A stretch of 64,000 nt of DNA. Source: UBA4742 sp963734965 (GTDB lineage: Bacteria > Actinomycetota > Acidimicrobiia > Acidimicrobiales > Acidimicrobilacustridaceae). Positions 53,803 through 63,428 of this stretch are shown piece by piece. The notes beneath the pieces are model-generated. The model did not search any database. It saw only the letters and a list, made by a program, of their open reading frames with translations, and had not been told where the DNA came from. Both the position numbers and the translations under genes were made by a program. The DNA is taken from assembly GCA_963734965.1 (NCBI GenBank), contig CAVTJK010000003.1, forward strand, positions 496,001 to 560,000. Direction: 5' to 3'. Position 1 is the stretch's first letter. Each line of letters opens with the position of its first letter.

Positions 53803-55209
53803 TCAGAGACGTACAGCGGCGAGCGAGGCCACCTCGCTGCGCTCGCAATGGGTGAGGCGCACGTGGCCGAAGCAGGGCTCGCCGGCGAAGGCGTCGATCA
53901 GCACCGAGACCGCGTTGTTCTGCTCGGAGAGGTACGGCGCGTCGATCTGGGACGTGTCGCCCGTGAACACCACCTTGGTCCCTTCGCCGATGCGCGTGAG
54001 GATCGTCTTGAGGGTCGTGGGTTCGAGGTTCTGGGCCTCGTCGACCACGATGTAGGTGCCGTGCAGCGACCGCCCCCGCAGGTAGGTCACGGCTTCGAGC
54101 GACAGCTTCTCGCGGCTGGTCATCTCGTCGAGGATGGCTCGGGCATCAGCGTGGCTCCGGGTGTCGGTGAGGGCCACCAGGGCATCGTTGACCGCGGTCA
54201 TCCAGGGGTCGAGCTTCTCGTCGAGGCTGCCCGGCAGGAACCCCAGCTCGGCCTTGCCCACCGGCACGACCGGTCGGTACACGCTCAGCTTGTCGTAGCC
54301 GCTGGTCTCCATCACCTGTTCGAGCCCGGCGGCGAGCGCCATGATCGTCTTGCCGGTGCCGGCCATGCCGTCCAGGGCCACCACGGTGACGGCCGGATCG
54401 CACAGCAGGTCGAGGGCGAACTGCTGCTCCTTGGAGCGGGGCCGCAGCCCCCAGGCCTCGGTGGGGCGTACGAGGGGCACGAGCAGGTGGTCACGATGGC
54501 GGACGAGCACCGACTGGCTCCCGGCGCGCAACACGGCGAACTGGTTCACCTCGAGACCCGCGCAGGCCTCGGCGTCGAACCCGGCCACGTCGGCGACGTC
54601 GACCCCTCCGGTCGACAGGAAGAGCCGGTCGATCAGCTCGGCCGACACGTCGAGGCTCACCCAGCCGTTCGGGCGCCGATCGTCGGAGCGTCCTCGCCGA
54701 CGCTGGTGCTCGATGGCCTCGAGCCCGACTTGGGCCGCCTTGATGCGCAGGGCGGCGTCGTTGGACACGACGACGGTGGGACCGTGCGACCGTTGCCCGA
54801 GGGCGGCGGCCAGGATGCGGTTGTCGGCCTTGGTGGGATCGAGGCCCTTGGCCTCCACCTCGTCGATCATCAGGCCGTTTGTCTCGATGCGCAGCGTGCC
54901 TCCGCCGGGCAGCGACACGGCGTGGCGGATGTCGCCGCCGTTGGCCGTGCGCAGGTCCTCGATCCGCCGGATCACCTCGCGGGCGGCTCGGCCCACGTCG
55001 TCCATCCGCGTCTTGTGCTGATCGAGCTCCTCGATGACGGCGAGCGGTATCACCGCATCGGCGTCAGGGAAGGCGAACAGCGACTCCGGATCGGAGATGA
55101 GCACCGAGGTGTCGAGCACGACCCGCTGGGACAACATGCCCGCCGGCTCGGTGACCTCCTCGGACTCGGATGGGGATGGGCGCGACGAAGGGACGAGCAG
55201 GTCGGTCAC
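53803..55209 (-). CDS. PhoH-family protein with N-terminal PIN domain (YlaK/PhoH2-like)
   Basis: 468 residues. An N-terminal PIN-type ribonuclease domain (RVVLDTSVLISDPESLFAFP, ADNRILAAALGQRSHGPTVV) is joined to a PhoH ATPase domain, with Walker A ALDGMAGTGKTIMALAAG near 280 and Walker B RSLHGTYIVVDEAQNLEPTT. Such PIN-PhoH proteins combine RNA cleavage and helicase-like activity in RNA handling and stress. Complete, and not in an obvious toxin-antitoxin pair; no small antitoxin precedes it. Confidence 0.92.
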   Translation of the reverse strand: MTDLLVPSSRPSPSESEEVTEPAGMLSQRVVLDTSVLISDPESLFAFPDADAVIPLAVIEELDQHKTRMDDVGRAAREVIRRIEDLRTANGGDIRHAVSLPGGGTLRIETNGLMIDEVEAKGLDPTKADNRILAAALGQRSHGPTVVVSNDAALRIKAAQVGLEAIEHQRRRGRSDDRRPNGWVSLDVSAELIDRLFLSTGGVDVADVAGFDAEACAGLEVNQFAVLRAGSQSVLVRHRDHLLVPLVRPTEAWGLRPRSKEQQFALDLLCDPAVTVVALDGMAGTGKTIMALAAGLEQVMETSGYDKLSVYRPVVPVGKAELGFLPGSLDEKLDPWMTAVNDALVALTDTRSHADARAILDEMTSREKLSLEAVTYLRGRSLHGTYIVVDEAQNLEPTTLKTILTRIGEGTKVVFTGDTSQIDAPYLSEQNNAVSVLIDAFAGEPCFGHVRLTHCERSEVASLAAVRL

Positions 55210-55340
55210 TTGACTCCCACGGGTTCAGGCACCTCGGCGGCCGGCCCCGATCAGGCGCGATCGGATGCGAGTTGGGGGCCGACTCGGGTGCGGAACTGGT
55301 CACCGTCGCCCATGAAAGCCCACCGACGCGCCCGGCGGGT

Positions 55341-55490
55341 GGATGACCGAGAGCGATGACGTGCCGGCTCGGTCGGACGAGCGAGAGCCGTGCCGCGGTG
55401 GCGGCGGCTCCGTCAGATGAGCCATTGCCGTGCCGCGGTCGCTCCGTCGGATGAGCAAGAGTGATGCCGTGGTCGCCCCGTCATCGGACA
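55341..55490 (+). repeat. Degenerate tandem repeats over the HIT gene start
   Basis: Four imperfect units of about 34-38 bp (beginning near 55343, 55378, 55417 and 55451) share a GTGCCGCGGTCGCTCCGTC-like core followed by GATGAGC. The last unit contains the HIT gene start; the third would encode a similar MS..AAVAPSD peptide in a short separate frame. The array looks like repeated copies of the gene's own 5' end. Confidence 0.55.
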
Positions 55491-55903
55491 AGTCGTGCGT
55501 CTTCTGCGAGATCGTGGCCGGGCGGGCGCCGGCCCACATCGTCGTCGACGAGGAGGAGGTCATGGCCTTCCTCGACCTGCGTCCGCTGTTCGCGGGCCAC
55601 ACGCTGGTGGTGCCGCGAGCCCACGTCGACGTGCTGGCCGAGTTGCCCTCACCGCTGCTCGAGCCCTACTTCGCGACGGTGCAGAGGGTGTCGGCGGCCA
55701 TGGAGCAGACCCTCGGGGCCGACGGGTCGTTCGTGGCGGTCAACAACAAGATCAGCCAGAGCCAGCCCCATCTGCACACCCACGTGGTACCGCGGCGTCG
55801 CAAGGACGGGTTGCGCGGCTTCTTCTGGCCGCGGATCCGCTACGCCGACGGCGAGGCCGAGCTGGTCGCCGCTCAGCTCCGCGAGGGCCTCGCTAGCCCG
55901 TAG
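55451..55903 (+). CDS. HIT-family nucleotide-binding hydrolase
   Basis: 150 residues from ATG 55451. The HIT domain shows KSCVFCEIVAGRAPAHIVVD at the start, VMAFLDLRPLFAGHTLVVPR, and the histidine triad QSQPHLHTHVVPRRRKDG. HIT enzymes hydrolyse phosphoramidates and dinucleoside polyphosphates. The gene overlaps the end of the WS/DGAT gene by 11 nt (convergent). The start sits in the last copy of a degenerate repeat array, so an earlier in-frame start (55430) is possible. Confidence 0.92.
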   Translation: MSKSDAVVAPSSDKSCVFCEIVAGRAPAHIVVDEEEVMAFLDLRPLFAGHTLVVPRAHVDVLAELPSPLLEPYFATVQRVSAAMEQTLGADGSFVAVNNKISQSQPHLHTHVVPRRRKDGLRGFFWPRIRYADGEAELVAAQLREGLASP

Positions 55904-57449
55904 CGCTCCGAGCCGGGCCATGAGCCGCCTTCTTGGCCTTTTTGGCGGTCGTGGCCTTCTTGGTCCCGGGCTTCGAACCGTGCTTCGAACCGTTCTTGGC
56001 TCCGTTGCGGCTCTTGTCGCTCGGGGGTGCGCTCTCGGTCGCCAGGTGGACCTCGGCGGCGGCGGTGAGCTCGTCGAGGGCGACCTGGAGGGCGTCGGCG
56101 ATCATCCAGACGTCGGGGACGAGCGCCGACGCGGCGACCAGGCCGAAGTCGACCCGGTCGAGGTAGCTCATCAGCGTGATGTTGAGCCCGCCGCCGTCGA
56201 AGATCGGACCCATCGGGAAGGTGTCGAGCACCTGGGCCCCGGCCACATAGAGGGGGAAGGGCGGGCCGGGGACGTTCGAGATGGTGACGTTGAACACCGG
56301 GCGGTGGCGCTCGGCGCTGCGCGTGTTCGAGTAGAGCCGCATGGCCCGGCCGAAGATGGCGGGAGAGGCGAACTCGGCCCACTCCTGCAACGTGTCGGCG
56401 CCGATGGCGTTCTGCTGCTCCTTGGCGATGACCGTGCTCTCGTGGATCACGGTCAGCCGCTCGGCGGGATCGTCGAGGTCGGTGGCCAGAGAGGTCAGCA
56501 TCATCGAGACCTGGTTGCCGTGGGTGCCCTTCTGGTCCTCGGATCGCACCGAGACGGGCACCATGGCGACGAGCGGACCGTCGGGATGCTCGTCGCGCTG
56601 GTCGAAGTAGTGGCGCAGCGCACCGGCGCACATGGTCAGCACGACGTCGTTCACCGTGACGCCGAACGCGTTCTTGATCGCCTTGATCACCGGCAGCGAC
56701 ACGGCCGAGGCGGCGAAGCCACGCTCGGCGGTCAGCGGGCCGTTGATCGACGTCGCTGGCGCGCTGAACGGCGAAGGCGGCGGCTTGATGTGGGGCTGGC
56801 GGTTCTGCTCGCGGATCTTGAGGGCGACGCCGGCGGTGCGGCGCACGGCCCGCACGGCCCGCACCGGTTGCTGGACCAGCGACCACGTGGCGTAGCCGAT
56901 CAACTCGGTGTCGGTCGGCACCCGGTCGGGCTTCCACGGCTCGTCGGGCTCGGGCCGAGGTGGGGGGTCGGGCTCGAGATCGAGGATGGCCACCATCAGC
57001 TCCTCGCCCGAGGCGCCGTCGATGGCGGCGTGGTGGACCTTGGTCAGCAGGCCGATGCGATCGTCGTCGATGCCCTCGATCGTCCACATCTCCCACAGGG
57101 GGCGGGATCGATCGAGAGGGATGGCCACGAGCTTGGCGGCCAGGTCGCACACGTCGCGCATGGACGCATGGCCGGCCGGCATCGAGATCTGCCGGAGATG
57201 CCAATCGAGATCGAAGTCGGGGTCCTCGATCCACAGCGGGTGGTGGATCCCGAACGGCACCGACACGAGTCGGCGCCGGAACGGCGGGGCCTGATCGAGC
57301 CGGGACTCGTAGAGCTCGCGGATGCGCTCGAAGGTGAGCCCGCCTGGGGCCGAGGCGGCGTCCACCATGATGAGGCTGGCCACATGCATGTACGACGTGG
57401 ACGTCTCCATCCACAGGAACGTGTCGTCGAGACCTGAAAGTCGCTGCAT
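55893..57449 (-). CDS. Wax ester synthase/diacylglycerol acyltransferase (WS/DGAT) with Lys-rich tail
   Basis: 518 residues. The catalytic motif HHxxxDG appears as LLTKVHHAAIDGASGEEL near residues 137-143. Other family marks are the N-terminus MQRLSGLDDTFLWMETS, PLWEMWTIEGI, GVTVNDVVLTMCAGALRHYF, and FNVTISNVPGPPFPLYVAGA toward the end. The enzyme esterifies acyl-CoA with long-chain alcohols or diacylglycerol to make storage lipid. ATG 57449 follows GGGAGG. A 35-residue C-terminal tail rich in Lys, Gly and Ser (NGSKHGSKPGTKKATTAKKA) is unusual and may bind membranes or nucleic acid. Confidence 0.95.
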   Translation of the reverse strand: MQRLSGLDDTFLWMETSTSYMHVASLIMVDAASAPGGLTFERIRELYESRLDQAPPFRRRLVSVPFGIHHPLWIEDPDFDLDWHLRQISMPAGHASMRDVCDLAAKLVAIPLDRSRPLWEMWTIEGIDDDRIGLLTKVHHAAIDGASGEELMVAILDLEPDPPPRPEPDEPWKPDRVPTDTELIGYATWSLVQQPVRAVRAVRRTAGVALKIREQNRQPHIKPPPSPFSAPATSINGPLTAERGFAASAVSLPVIKAIKNAFGVTVNDVVLTMCAGALRHYFDQRDEHPDGPLVAMVPVSVRSEDQKGTHGNQVSMMLTSLATDLDDPAERLTVIHESTVIAKEQQNAIGADTLQEWAEFASPAIFGRAMRLYSNTRSAERHRPVFNVTISNVPGPPFPLYVAGAQVLDTFPMGPIFDGGGLNITLMSYLDRVDFGLVAASALVPDVWMIADALQVALDELTAAAEVHLATESAPPSDKSRNGAKNGSKHGSKPGTKKATTAKKAKKAAHGPARSATG

Positions 57450-57577
57450 CGCACCTCCCGGGGTCACAGGGCGATCTTCTTCTGGCCGTCCTCGGGTTCG
57501 GCGTGGTGCTCTTCTTCGTCGAGGACCGCTGGGGCGATCTTCTCACCAATCGCGTTCGATGACCCGGGCGAGCGGGT

Positions 57578-58339
57578 TCAGCACACGATCTCCATCCGCA
57601 GGCCGCGGCGGTCGCGGGCCCCGTCGCCGAGATGGGTGGCCTGCCCCGAGCAGAACCGGCGCGCCACCAGCGCGATGGCGAGGGCGTCGGCCACGTCGTC
57701 GGGCTTGGCCCCACGTGGCGGGTTGCCGATCAGCGGGGCCACGCCCGGTAGGACGGCGTCGAGGTGCGCCGTGCGCTCGGCCATCCCCTCCGGCGTGTGC
57801 TTCGAGGCGAGGATGGGGCCACCGGTCAGGCTGGCGAAGGCCAGCTCCGGGTGGCACTCGAAGACCCGGTCCTGGTGAGCCGGGGTGATCGCCCCGTCGA
57901 CCTCGCGGATGCGGGCCAAGAGGTGGAAGGCCTGCTTGGACAGGCCGCGACCGGTGGTGAGGCGCGAGATGGCCAACGCGTCCGGGTAGTCGATGGCGTC
58001 GAGGGCCGGGCGGGCCGGTGTCGTGAACACCGTCGAGTGACGCGGTCCCAGGCGCGCCCGAGCCTGGCGATCGGCGATGCGGGCCTCCGCGTCCGGCAGG
58101 CCGATCGGCATGTCGACGGCCAGGGCCGCGAGCGTCGCGTCCTCGACCAACGTCAGCGCCCGGGCGAACGACTCGATGACACGCACCTCGACCGCGTTCT
58201 GGTCGAGCGGTCCCACGCCGATCACGGCCAGGACCCATCCGGCGCGGCAGCCGTCGAGGCCGCCGACGCGTCGCGGCGGCGCCGATGCCGATCCCGACCG
58301 CCGAGCGGCGCCACGCGTCGTCGAAGCCCGAGGCGTCAT
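57578..58339 (-). CDS. DUF429 protein (RNase H-like nuclease fold)
   Basis: About 253 residues from ATG 58339, which overlaps the GNAT stop as ATGA. Segments are VGGLDGCRAGWVLAVIGVGP, TLAALAVDMPIGLPDAEARI, VFTTPARPALDAIDYPDALA, LSKQAFHLLARIREVDGAIT, HQDRVFECHPELAFASLTGG and KPDDVADALAIALVA. The acidic positions (GLDGCRAGW, VDMPIGLP, DDVADA) match DUF429, a predicted RNase H-fold nuclease family of unknown substrate. Coupled with the acetyltransferase gene. Confidence 0.88.
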   Translation of the reverse strand: MTPRASTTRGAARRSGSASAPPRRVGGLDGCRAGWVLAVIGVGPLDQNAVEVRVIESFARALTLVEDATLAALAVDMPIGLPDAEARIADRQARARLGPRHSTVFTTPARPALDAIDYPDALAISRLTTGRGLSKQAFHLLARIREVDGAITPAHQDRVFECHPELAFASLTGGPILASKHTPEGMAERTAHLDAVLPGVAPLIGNPPRGAKPDDVADALAIALVARRFCSGQATHLGDGARDRRGLRMEIVC

Positions 58340-58986
58340 CGTGCGCCGAAGAAGTCGAGGCAAGGCTCGAGACCGGCGATGACGATGTCGTCGCGGCGGC
58401 GCCTCTGCCACTGCGCCCGTTCGAGCTTGAAGTCGAGCATGAGCTCGGCCTGGTCCAGGTCACCGCGCACCATCAGCTCGTCGCCGTTGGGCTCGTAGCC
58501 GATCGCCCTCGTCACCCCGAGCGACGAGTGGTTGTCGTGGAACGCGCTGGTCTCGGCCCGCCAGGCCCCGAGTCCTTCGAACCCGAAGTGCACCACGGCG
58601 GCCCGCATCTCCTGGCCGAGGCCGGCGCCCTGGTGGGCCTGCCCGAGCCACGAACCCGTCTCGAATGTGTGGCGGCGGGCGAAGTCGTTCGCCTTGATGC
58701 CCTGGACGCCGACCAGCTCACCCTCGCAGCGCACCGCGAAGGGCAGGTCCCATGCCTCGGGCTTCCAGTCGGCCCAGCATCTCGCGTAGTACTGGAACGA
58801 CTCGCGCTCGCGACGGGGTGACTCGACGGCCGTCCACGGGACCATGAAGGGCATGAACCCCGGATCGTGGATTCCCTGGGCGGCCAGATCGATGAGCGCC
58901 AAGGCCGTCGCCTGATCCGGTGGTGCCAACTCGAGGCGAGGCGTCGTGATCCGCACGTCGAACAGCGGCCAGTGCGATGTGGACAT
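58336..58986 (-). CDS. GNAT-family N-acetyltransferase
   Basis: 216 residues from ATG 58986. RimJ/RimL-type GNAT fold: RITTPRLELAPPDQATALAL, PEAWDLPFAVRCEGELVGVQ, the acetyl-CoA loop GSWLGQAHQGAGLGQEMRAA (Q-x-x-G-x-G/A), and HDNHSSLGVTRAIGYEPNGD. The usual target of this subgroup is a protein or peptide N-terminus or a small amine. Its stop overlaps the DUF429 start, so they are co-expressed. Confidence 0.9.
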   Translation of the reverse strand: MSTSHWPLFDVRITTPRLELAPPDQATALALIDLAAQGIHDPGFMPFMVPWTAVESPRRERESFQYYARCWADWKPEAWDLPFAVRCEGELVGVQGIKANDFARRHTFETGSWLGQAHQGAGLGQEMRAAVVHFGFEGLGAWRAETSAFHDNHSSLGVTRAIGYEPNGDELMVRGDLDQAELMLDFKLERAQWQRRRRDDIVIAGLEPCLDFFGAR

Positions 58987-59156
58987 CGCACAGTGTGGCC
59001 ACCCGGCCGGCCGCCGGCGCAACGGATATGGGCGGGCCTGCCGGTGAGCCCCCGTGGCCGCGTACGCCGTCAGTGAGGGGTAACGTCCGGCTCGTCGCGC
59101 TGGTTCGAGGCCAGACCCGGGTCTCGAGGGGTGGTGCGAGGAGAGGTCGAGACCGT

Positions 59157-61728
59157 ATGGGACGGTTCTGGTCGTGGCTGGCGGTCTGGTGCGGGAAGCA
59201 TGCCGGTCTGGTCGGGATCATCGGTCTGCTGCTCACGCTGACCCTGGCGCTGGGCACCACCCAGCTCAAGTTCCAGACGAGCCAGGCCAGCTACCTCAAC
59301 AAGTCCGACCAGGCCTACAAGGACGACGTCCGCTACGAGCACCTCTTCGGCGGCCAGGCCATGGTCATCATGTTCACGATGACCGGCGGGCGCACGGTCG
59401 ACCAGTTGTTCACCCCGGCCAACCTGGCCAAGTTCGAAGCCCTCGATGCCGAGCTGCACGCCAACGCCAAGAAGGAGCAGCTCATCAGCGTCATCGCCCC
59501 GACGACGGTGCTCGACTTCAGCGCCGACCTCGTGACCGAGAAGGTCACCGGCGATCAGGTCACGCCGGCGTCGAGCATCCTCGAGAGCGTCGCCGGTCAG
59601 GCGCTCCAGCGGGCCACGACGGTTCCGCAGAGCAAGGCCAGCATCGACGCCCGCAACCAGGACGCCGTCGCGACGCTCAACCGCGACGCGCGCCGTCACA
59701 GGTCCCAAGACCCTCAGCAACCAAGAGTGGGTCAAGTTCCTGCTGTACAACACCAACGGCGACGTGCGGCTCGCCCTGCGGACGTTCTTCCCTGACAAGC
59801 AGCACGCCGAGACGATCGTGCGGCTGAAGGGCAACCAGCCGCTCGATGATCAGAGCGCGTCGGCCGACTTCGTGCAGAAGACGGCAGCCAAGTACCACTT
59901 CGACGGGGCCACGACGGTCGCGACCGGGGCGCCGTCGCTGCTCGAGAACATCAACAACTACTTGAAGAGCGGGATGTTCCTGCTGGGCGCCATCGCCGCC
60001 GCCGTGATGATCCTGATCCTGTTGGTCCTGTTCGACGTGCGCTGGCGGTTGCTGCCGCTCGCCGTGATCTCGGTCGGGCTGATCTGGGCGTTCGGCATGG
60101 CCGGCTACCTGCACATCCCGCTGACGTTGGCCACCATCGCGGGGCTGCCGGTGATGTTGGGCGTCGGCATCGACTACGCCATCCAGATGCACGCGCGCGT
60201 CGAGGAGGAGGTGATCATCAACAAGGCCGAGCACCCGATCCAGGTCACCGCCCGCAACCTCTGCCCGGCCCTGCTCGTCGTCACCTTCGACGCCGTGTTC
60301 GCCTTCGCCGCCCTGTACTTCGCGAAGGTGCCGATGATCCGCCAGTTCGGTGCGCTGCTGGCTGTCGGCATCGTGATGATCTGCCTGTGCAGCATCCTGG
60401 CCCCGCTCGCGGCGCTGGGCATCCGCGAGTACAAGTCGCCGACTCGCCGCGAGCCGTCGAAGCGCAGCCAGGCACTCGGCCACCTCGTCGAGCGCATGGG
60501 TGGGTTGCCCAAGGGCGTCGCCGTGCCGCTCATCATCGTCAGCCTCGCCGTCTTTGCCGGCGGGATTCTGGTCGAGGGCAAGCTCACGTTGCAGACCGAT
60601 CCCGTGCAATGGGTCAACCCGCACTCGAAGGTCATCCACGACATCCACGCGGTCGAGCACGGCACGGGCTCGGCCAACGAGCTCGGTGTGTTCGTGCAGG
60701 CCCCCAACGTCTTCACGAACGACGTCGTCACCTTCGTCGACCGCTTCACGACCGCCCAGCTGACGATCAACCACGCCAAGCTCGTGTCGGCGACGGGCAT
60801 CGTGGCCACGATGAGCGATCTCATCAACGACGTGCCCGGTGCTGCCCACGTCTCGCCCACCGGTGCCGAGGTGCAGGCGGCCTACACGGTGGCGCCGCGT
60901 GACATCCAGATCTCGTCGGCGACCGACGACGCGCACGCGATGAACATCGTGTTCCGCACCGGGACGCCGGCGCGCACCAGCGTGGCCCTCAACGCCCAGT
61001 CCGACCTGGTCGACAGCATGCGGACCGGGCTGACCAAGACCATCCCGGCCCAGGTCACGGCCACCCCCTCGGGCCTGGCCGTCGTCGGCGTTGGCCTCCT
61101 GCACAACCTCGAGTCCAACCGCGTGCTGCTGACCTACCTCGCCATCTTGTTCGTCGCGCTGTTCCTCGCCATCCGGCTGCGCAGCCTGGTGCGGTCGTTG
61201 CTGTCCCTCGTGCCCGTGCTCATCGCCGTCGGCATGGCCTCACTCGTGGCCTACGTGTTCCATCTGAAGTTGAGCCCGCTGACCGCCGTGGGCGGACCGT
61301 TGGTGGTGGCCGTCTGCACGGAGTTCACCTCGCTCATCCTGTTGCGGTTCGTCGAGGAGCGCGGCAAGGGATTCGAGCCTCAGGAGGCGGTCGACCGGAC
61401 CGCGTCGCGCACCGGGCGGGCCTTCATCGTCTCAGGTCTCACGGCCATCTCGGGTGTGGCCGTGATCGCCACGTCGTCGATGCCGCTGCTGCGCGACTTC
61501 GGGATCGTCGTCGGCATGAACGTGGCCGTCGCCCTGCTCAGCGCGTTGGTGTTCCTGCCCCCCATGCTCGTGTGGGCCGACTCGGACGGCCGCAACTGGG
61601 TGTCGCGAGGGCTGGTGCCCGACTCGCCCCGCCCGTCGCCCGATCTGAACGGGGGCAACGGGGCCGGCGCCGGACCCGGCGACGACCGCGAACCGGAGTC
61701 GACGCCCGAACAGCAGCCGGTCTCCTAG
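59157..61728 (+). CDS. RND/MMPL-family transporter (one frameshift)
   Basis: About 856 residues after repair. The first helix is LVGIIGLLLTLTLALGTTQL; a large extracytoplasmic domain follows, then helix bundles MFLLGAIAAAVMILILLVLF and PLAVISVGLIWAFGMAGYLH, ending near VMLGVGIDYAIQMHARVEEE, the conserved GxDY motif of MMPL/RND proteins. The second half repeats the pattern (VLLTYLAILFVALFLAIRLR, TEFTSLILLRFVEERGKGFE). One extra base near 59695 splits the first periplasmic domain. The substrate is probably a lipid or hopanoid-like molecule. A Pro/Gly/acidic tail ends the protein. Confidence 0.88.
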
Positions 61729-61767
61729 CAGCAGCCCTGACCTGATCCCTTTGCGGCGGGTGCGTGG

Positions 61768-62532
61768 TCAGGCGACGAGCTCGAGCCACCGGGGGTTGTG
61801 CTCGACCCGGAGCGACGCGTGGTCCCCCGGCAGGGCGCGGGTGACCACCTCGCGGTAGTGGGCGCGGCCGTTGGGGTCGTCGGTGAAGACGACCACCCCG
61901 TCTCCGGAGGACGGACAGCCCAGGATGAAGTTGGCGGCGTCGAGATCGAGACCCCATTGCCAGCCGTAGCGGGGTGGGCCGACTTCGAGCCCCCAACCGG
62001 CGCCCCACGCCAGCTCGTCGTCGATCTGCACCTGGGGTTGCCAGCGCTGGTCGTCGAGGGTCAGCACGTGAGCCAGGAAGCGACCGAAGTCGTGGGCCGT
62101 CGTGCGCAACGGTCGCATGCCGTGGTAGTCGGGCTCGGGATCGCCAAGTGAGGTGTCCGGCATGTCGAGAGGCCCGAAGACCTGTTGGCGCGCCAGCCCG
62201 TCGATGGCCTGGCCGCTACGGCGTTCGAGCTCGTTCTGGAGCAACACGAAGCCCTCGCCCGAGTAGCCCCAACGCGCTCCGGGCGGGCGCAGCGGTGCGA
62301 GCGGCTCGCCCGCCGGCCGCCAGTTGGGCAGACCCGTCGTGTGCGACAGGACATGACGAGTGGTGATGTCGCCGTGGATCGGCTCGTCGAGGTCGTCGAT
62401 CAACGCGAGGGCGAGATGACCGAGCACGAGCTTGACGAGGGACGCCGCCTTCATGGGAGCCGGATCGCCCCGAACCTCGACCACCTCCCAGCCTCGAACG
62501 ACAGCCTCGGACGTGCGCATCGTCAACGCCAT
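61768..62532 (-). CDS. Serine beta-lactamase-like hydrolase
   Basis: 254 residues, class C/esterase-like fold. The SxxK motif is PMKAASLVKLVLGHL, the YxN/YSx motif RWGYSGEGFVLLQNELERRS, with TTRHVLSHTTGLPNW and FGPLDMPDTSLGDPEPDYHG between. Such proteins are esterases, peptidases or penicillin-binding relatives. No signal peptide. It starts immediately after the pyrF stop (TAG then ATG), so they are co-transcribed. Confidence 0.88.
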   Translation of the reverse strand: MALTMRTSEAVVRGWEVVEVRGDPAPMKAASLVKLVLGHLALALIDDLDEPIHGDITTRHVLSHTTGLPNWRPAGEPLAPLRPPGARWGYSGEGFVLLQNELERRSGQAIDGLARQQVFGPLDMPDTSLGDPEPDYHGMRPLRTTAHDFGRFLAHVLTLDDQRWQPQVQIDDELAWGAGWGLEVGPPRYGWQWGLDLDAANFILGCPSSGDGVVVFTDDPNGRAHYREVVTRALPGDHASLRVEHNPRWLELVA

Positions 62533-63378
62533 CTAGAGGCTGGGGAGGGCGTCGTGGAACTCGAGGGCCAGCTGGGAGGCCGTGTCGCGCAGCCCGTTGA
62601 TGTCGGGGCCGGCCATCAGCAGCGATCGCGAGGCACTGGGGATGACCCGATCAGGGCAGGTGGCGAAGACGTGGGCCACATCGTGTGAGGTGGCGCCCTG
62701 CGTGCCAACTCCGGGGGCGAGGAACAATCCCGCCATGGCCCGGAGGTCGAGGGTGGGCTCGAGGTGGGTGGGACCGACGACGGCCCCGATGGGTCCGACC
62801 TCCCCCGGGGCCAGTCGGGCGTTGAGCTCGCCGATGTCGTGGATCAGCTGCTCTTCGACGGTACGGCCCGTCCCGGTGCGTGCCCCTTGGATCCGCCGTC
62901 CCTCGGGGTTCGACGAGCGCGTCACGACCAGCAGCGCGCTTCCTGCGTCGGTCGCCCGCGTGACGAACGAGTCCATGGCCGCGAGCCCGAGATAGGGGTG
63001 AACGGTCAAGGCGTCGGCGGCCAGCAGCGCATCGGCGCCGAGGAAGGCTTCGGCGTACGCGTCGTTCGTGCTGCCGACGTCGCCCCGCTTGGCGTCGACG
63101 ATGACGAGCAGCCCGGCGCTGCGGGCGTCGCCGATCAGGCGTTCGAGCGTGCGAAACCCCTGCCACCCGTGGCGCTCGTAGAACGCGGCCTGGAGCTTGA
63201 CCACGCCCACGGTCCCGGTCGCCGCCTCCAGGGCGATGGTGGCGAAGCGATCCAGTCCGGTCGGCGTGTCGCCGACCCCCCAGGCCTCGAGGAGGGAACC
63301 GGATGGATCCAGCCCCCACGCCAGCGGTCCGTGCTCGTCGCGCACCGCGGCGAAGCGAGAGGCAAACGAATCGGCCAT
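62533..63378 (-). CDS. pyrF: Orotidine 5'-phosphate decarboxylase, type 2
   Basis: 281 residues. It converts OMP to UMP in pyrimidine synthesis. The type-2 pattern is seen as PLAWGLDPSGSLLEAWGVGD, VGVVKLQAAFYERHGWQGF and the catalytic VIVDAKRGDVGSTNDAYAEA (Lys-Asp pair), then LTVHPYLGLAAMDSFVTRA and GLFLAPGVGTQGATSHDVAH. ATG 63378. The long form typical of mycobacteria and relatives (about 270-280 residues) agrees. No other pyr gene adjoins here. Confidence 0.93.
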   Translation of the reverse strand: MADSFASRFAAVRDEHGPLAWGLDPSGSLLEAWGVGDTPTGLDRFATIALEAATGTVGVVKLQAAFYERHGWQGFRTLERLIGDARSAGLLVIVDAKRGDVGSTNDAYAEAFLGADALLAADALTVHPYLGLAAMDSFVTRATDAGSALLVVTRSSNPEGRRIQGARTGTGRTVEEQLIHDIGELNARLAPGEVGPIGAVVGPTHLEPTLDLRAMAGLFLAPGVGTQGATSHDVAHVFATCPDRVIPSASRSLLMAGPDINGLRDTASQLALEFHDALPSL

Positions 63379-63428
63379 GCGTCCAGTCTGGTCGATCCCG
63401 GGCCGCAGGCGGAGATCCCTTCCTCGCT

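Noticed and set aside
57472..57560. Protein-like frame (APAVLDEEEHHAEPEDGQKK) between DUF429 and WS/DGAT
   Set aside because: It has no ATG, GTG or TTG start and no ribosome site; too short to support.
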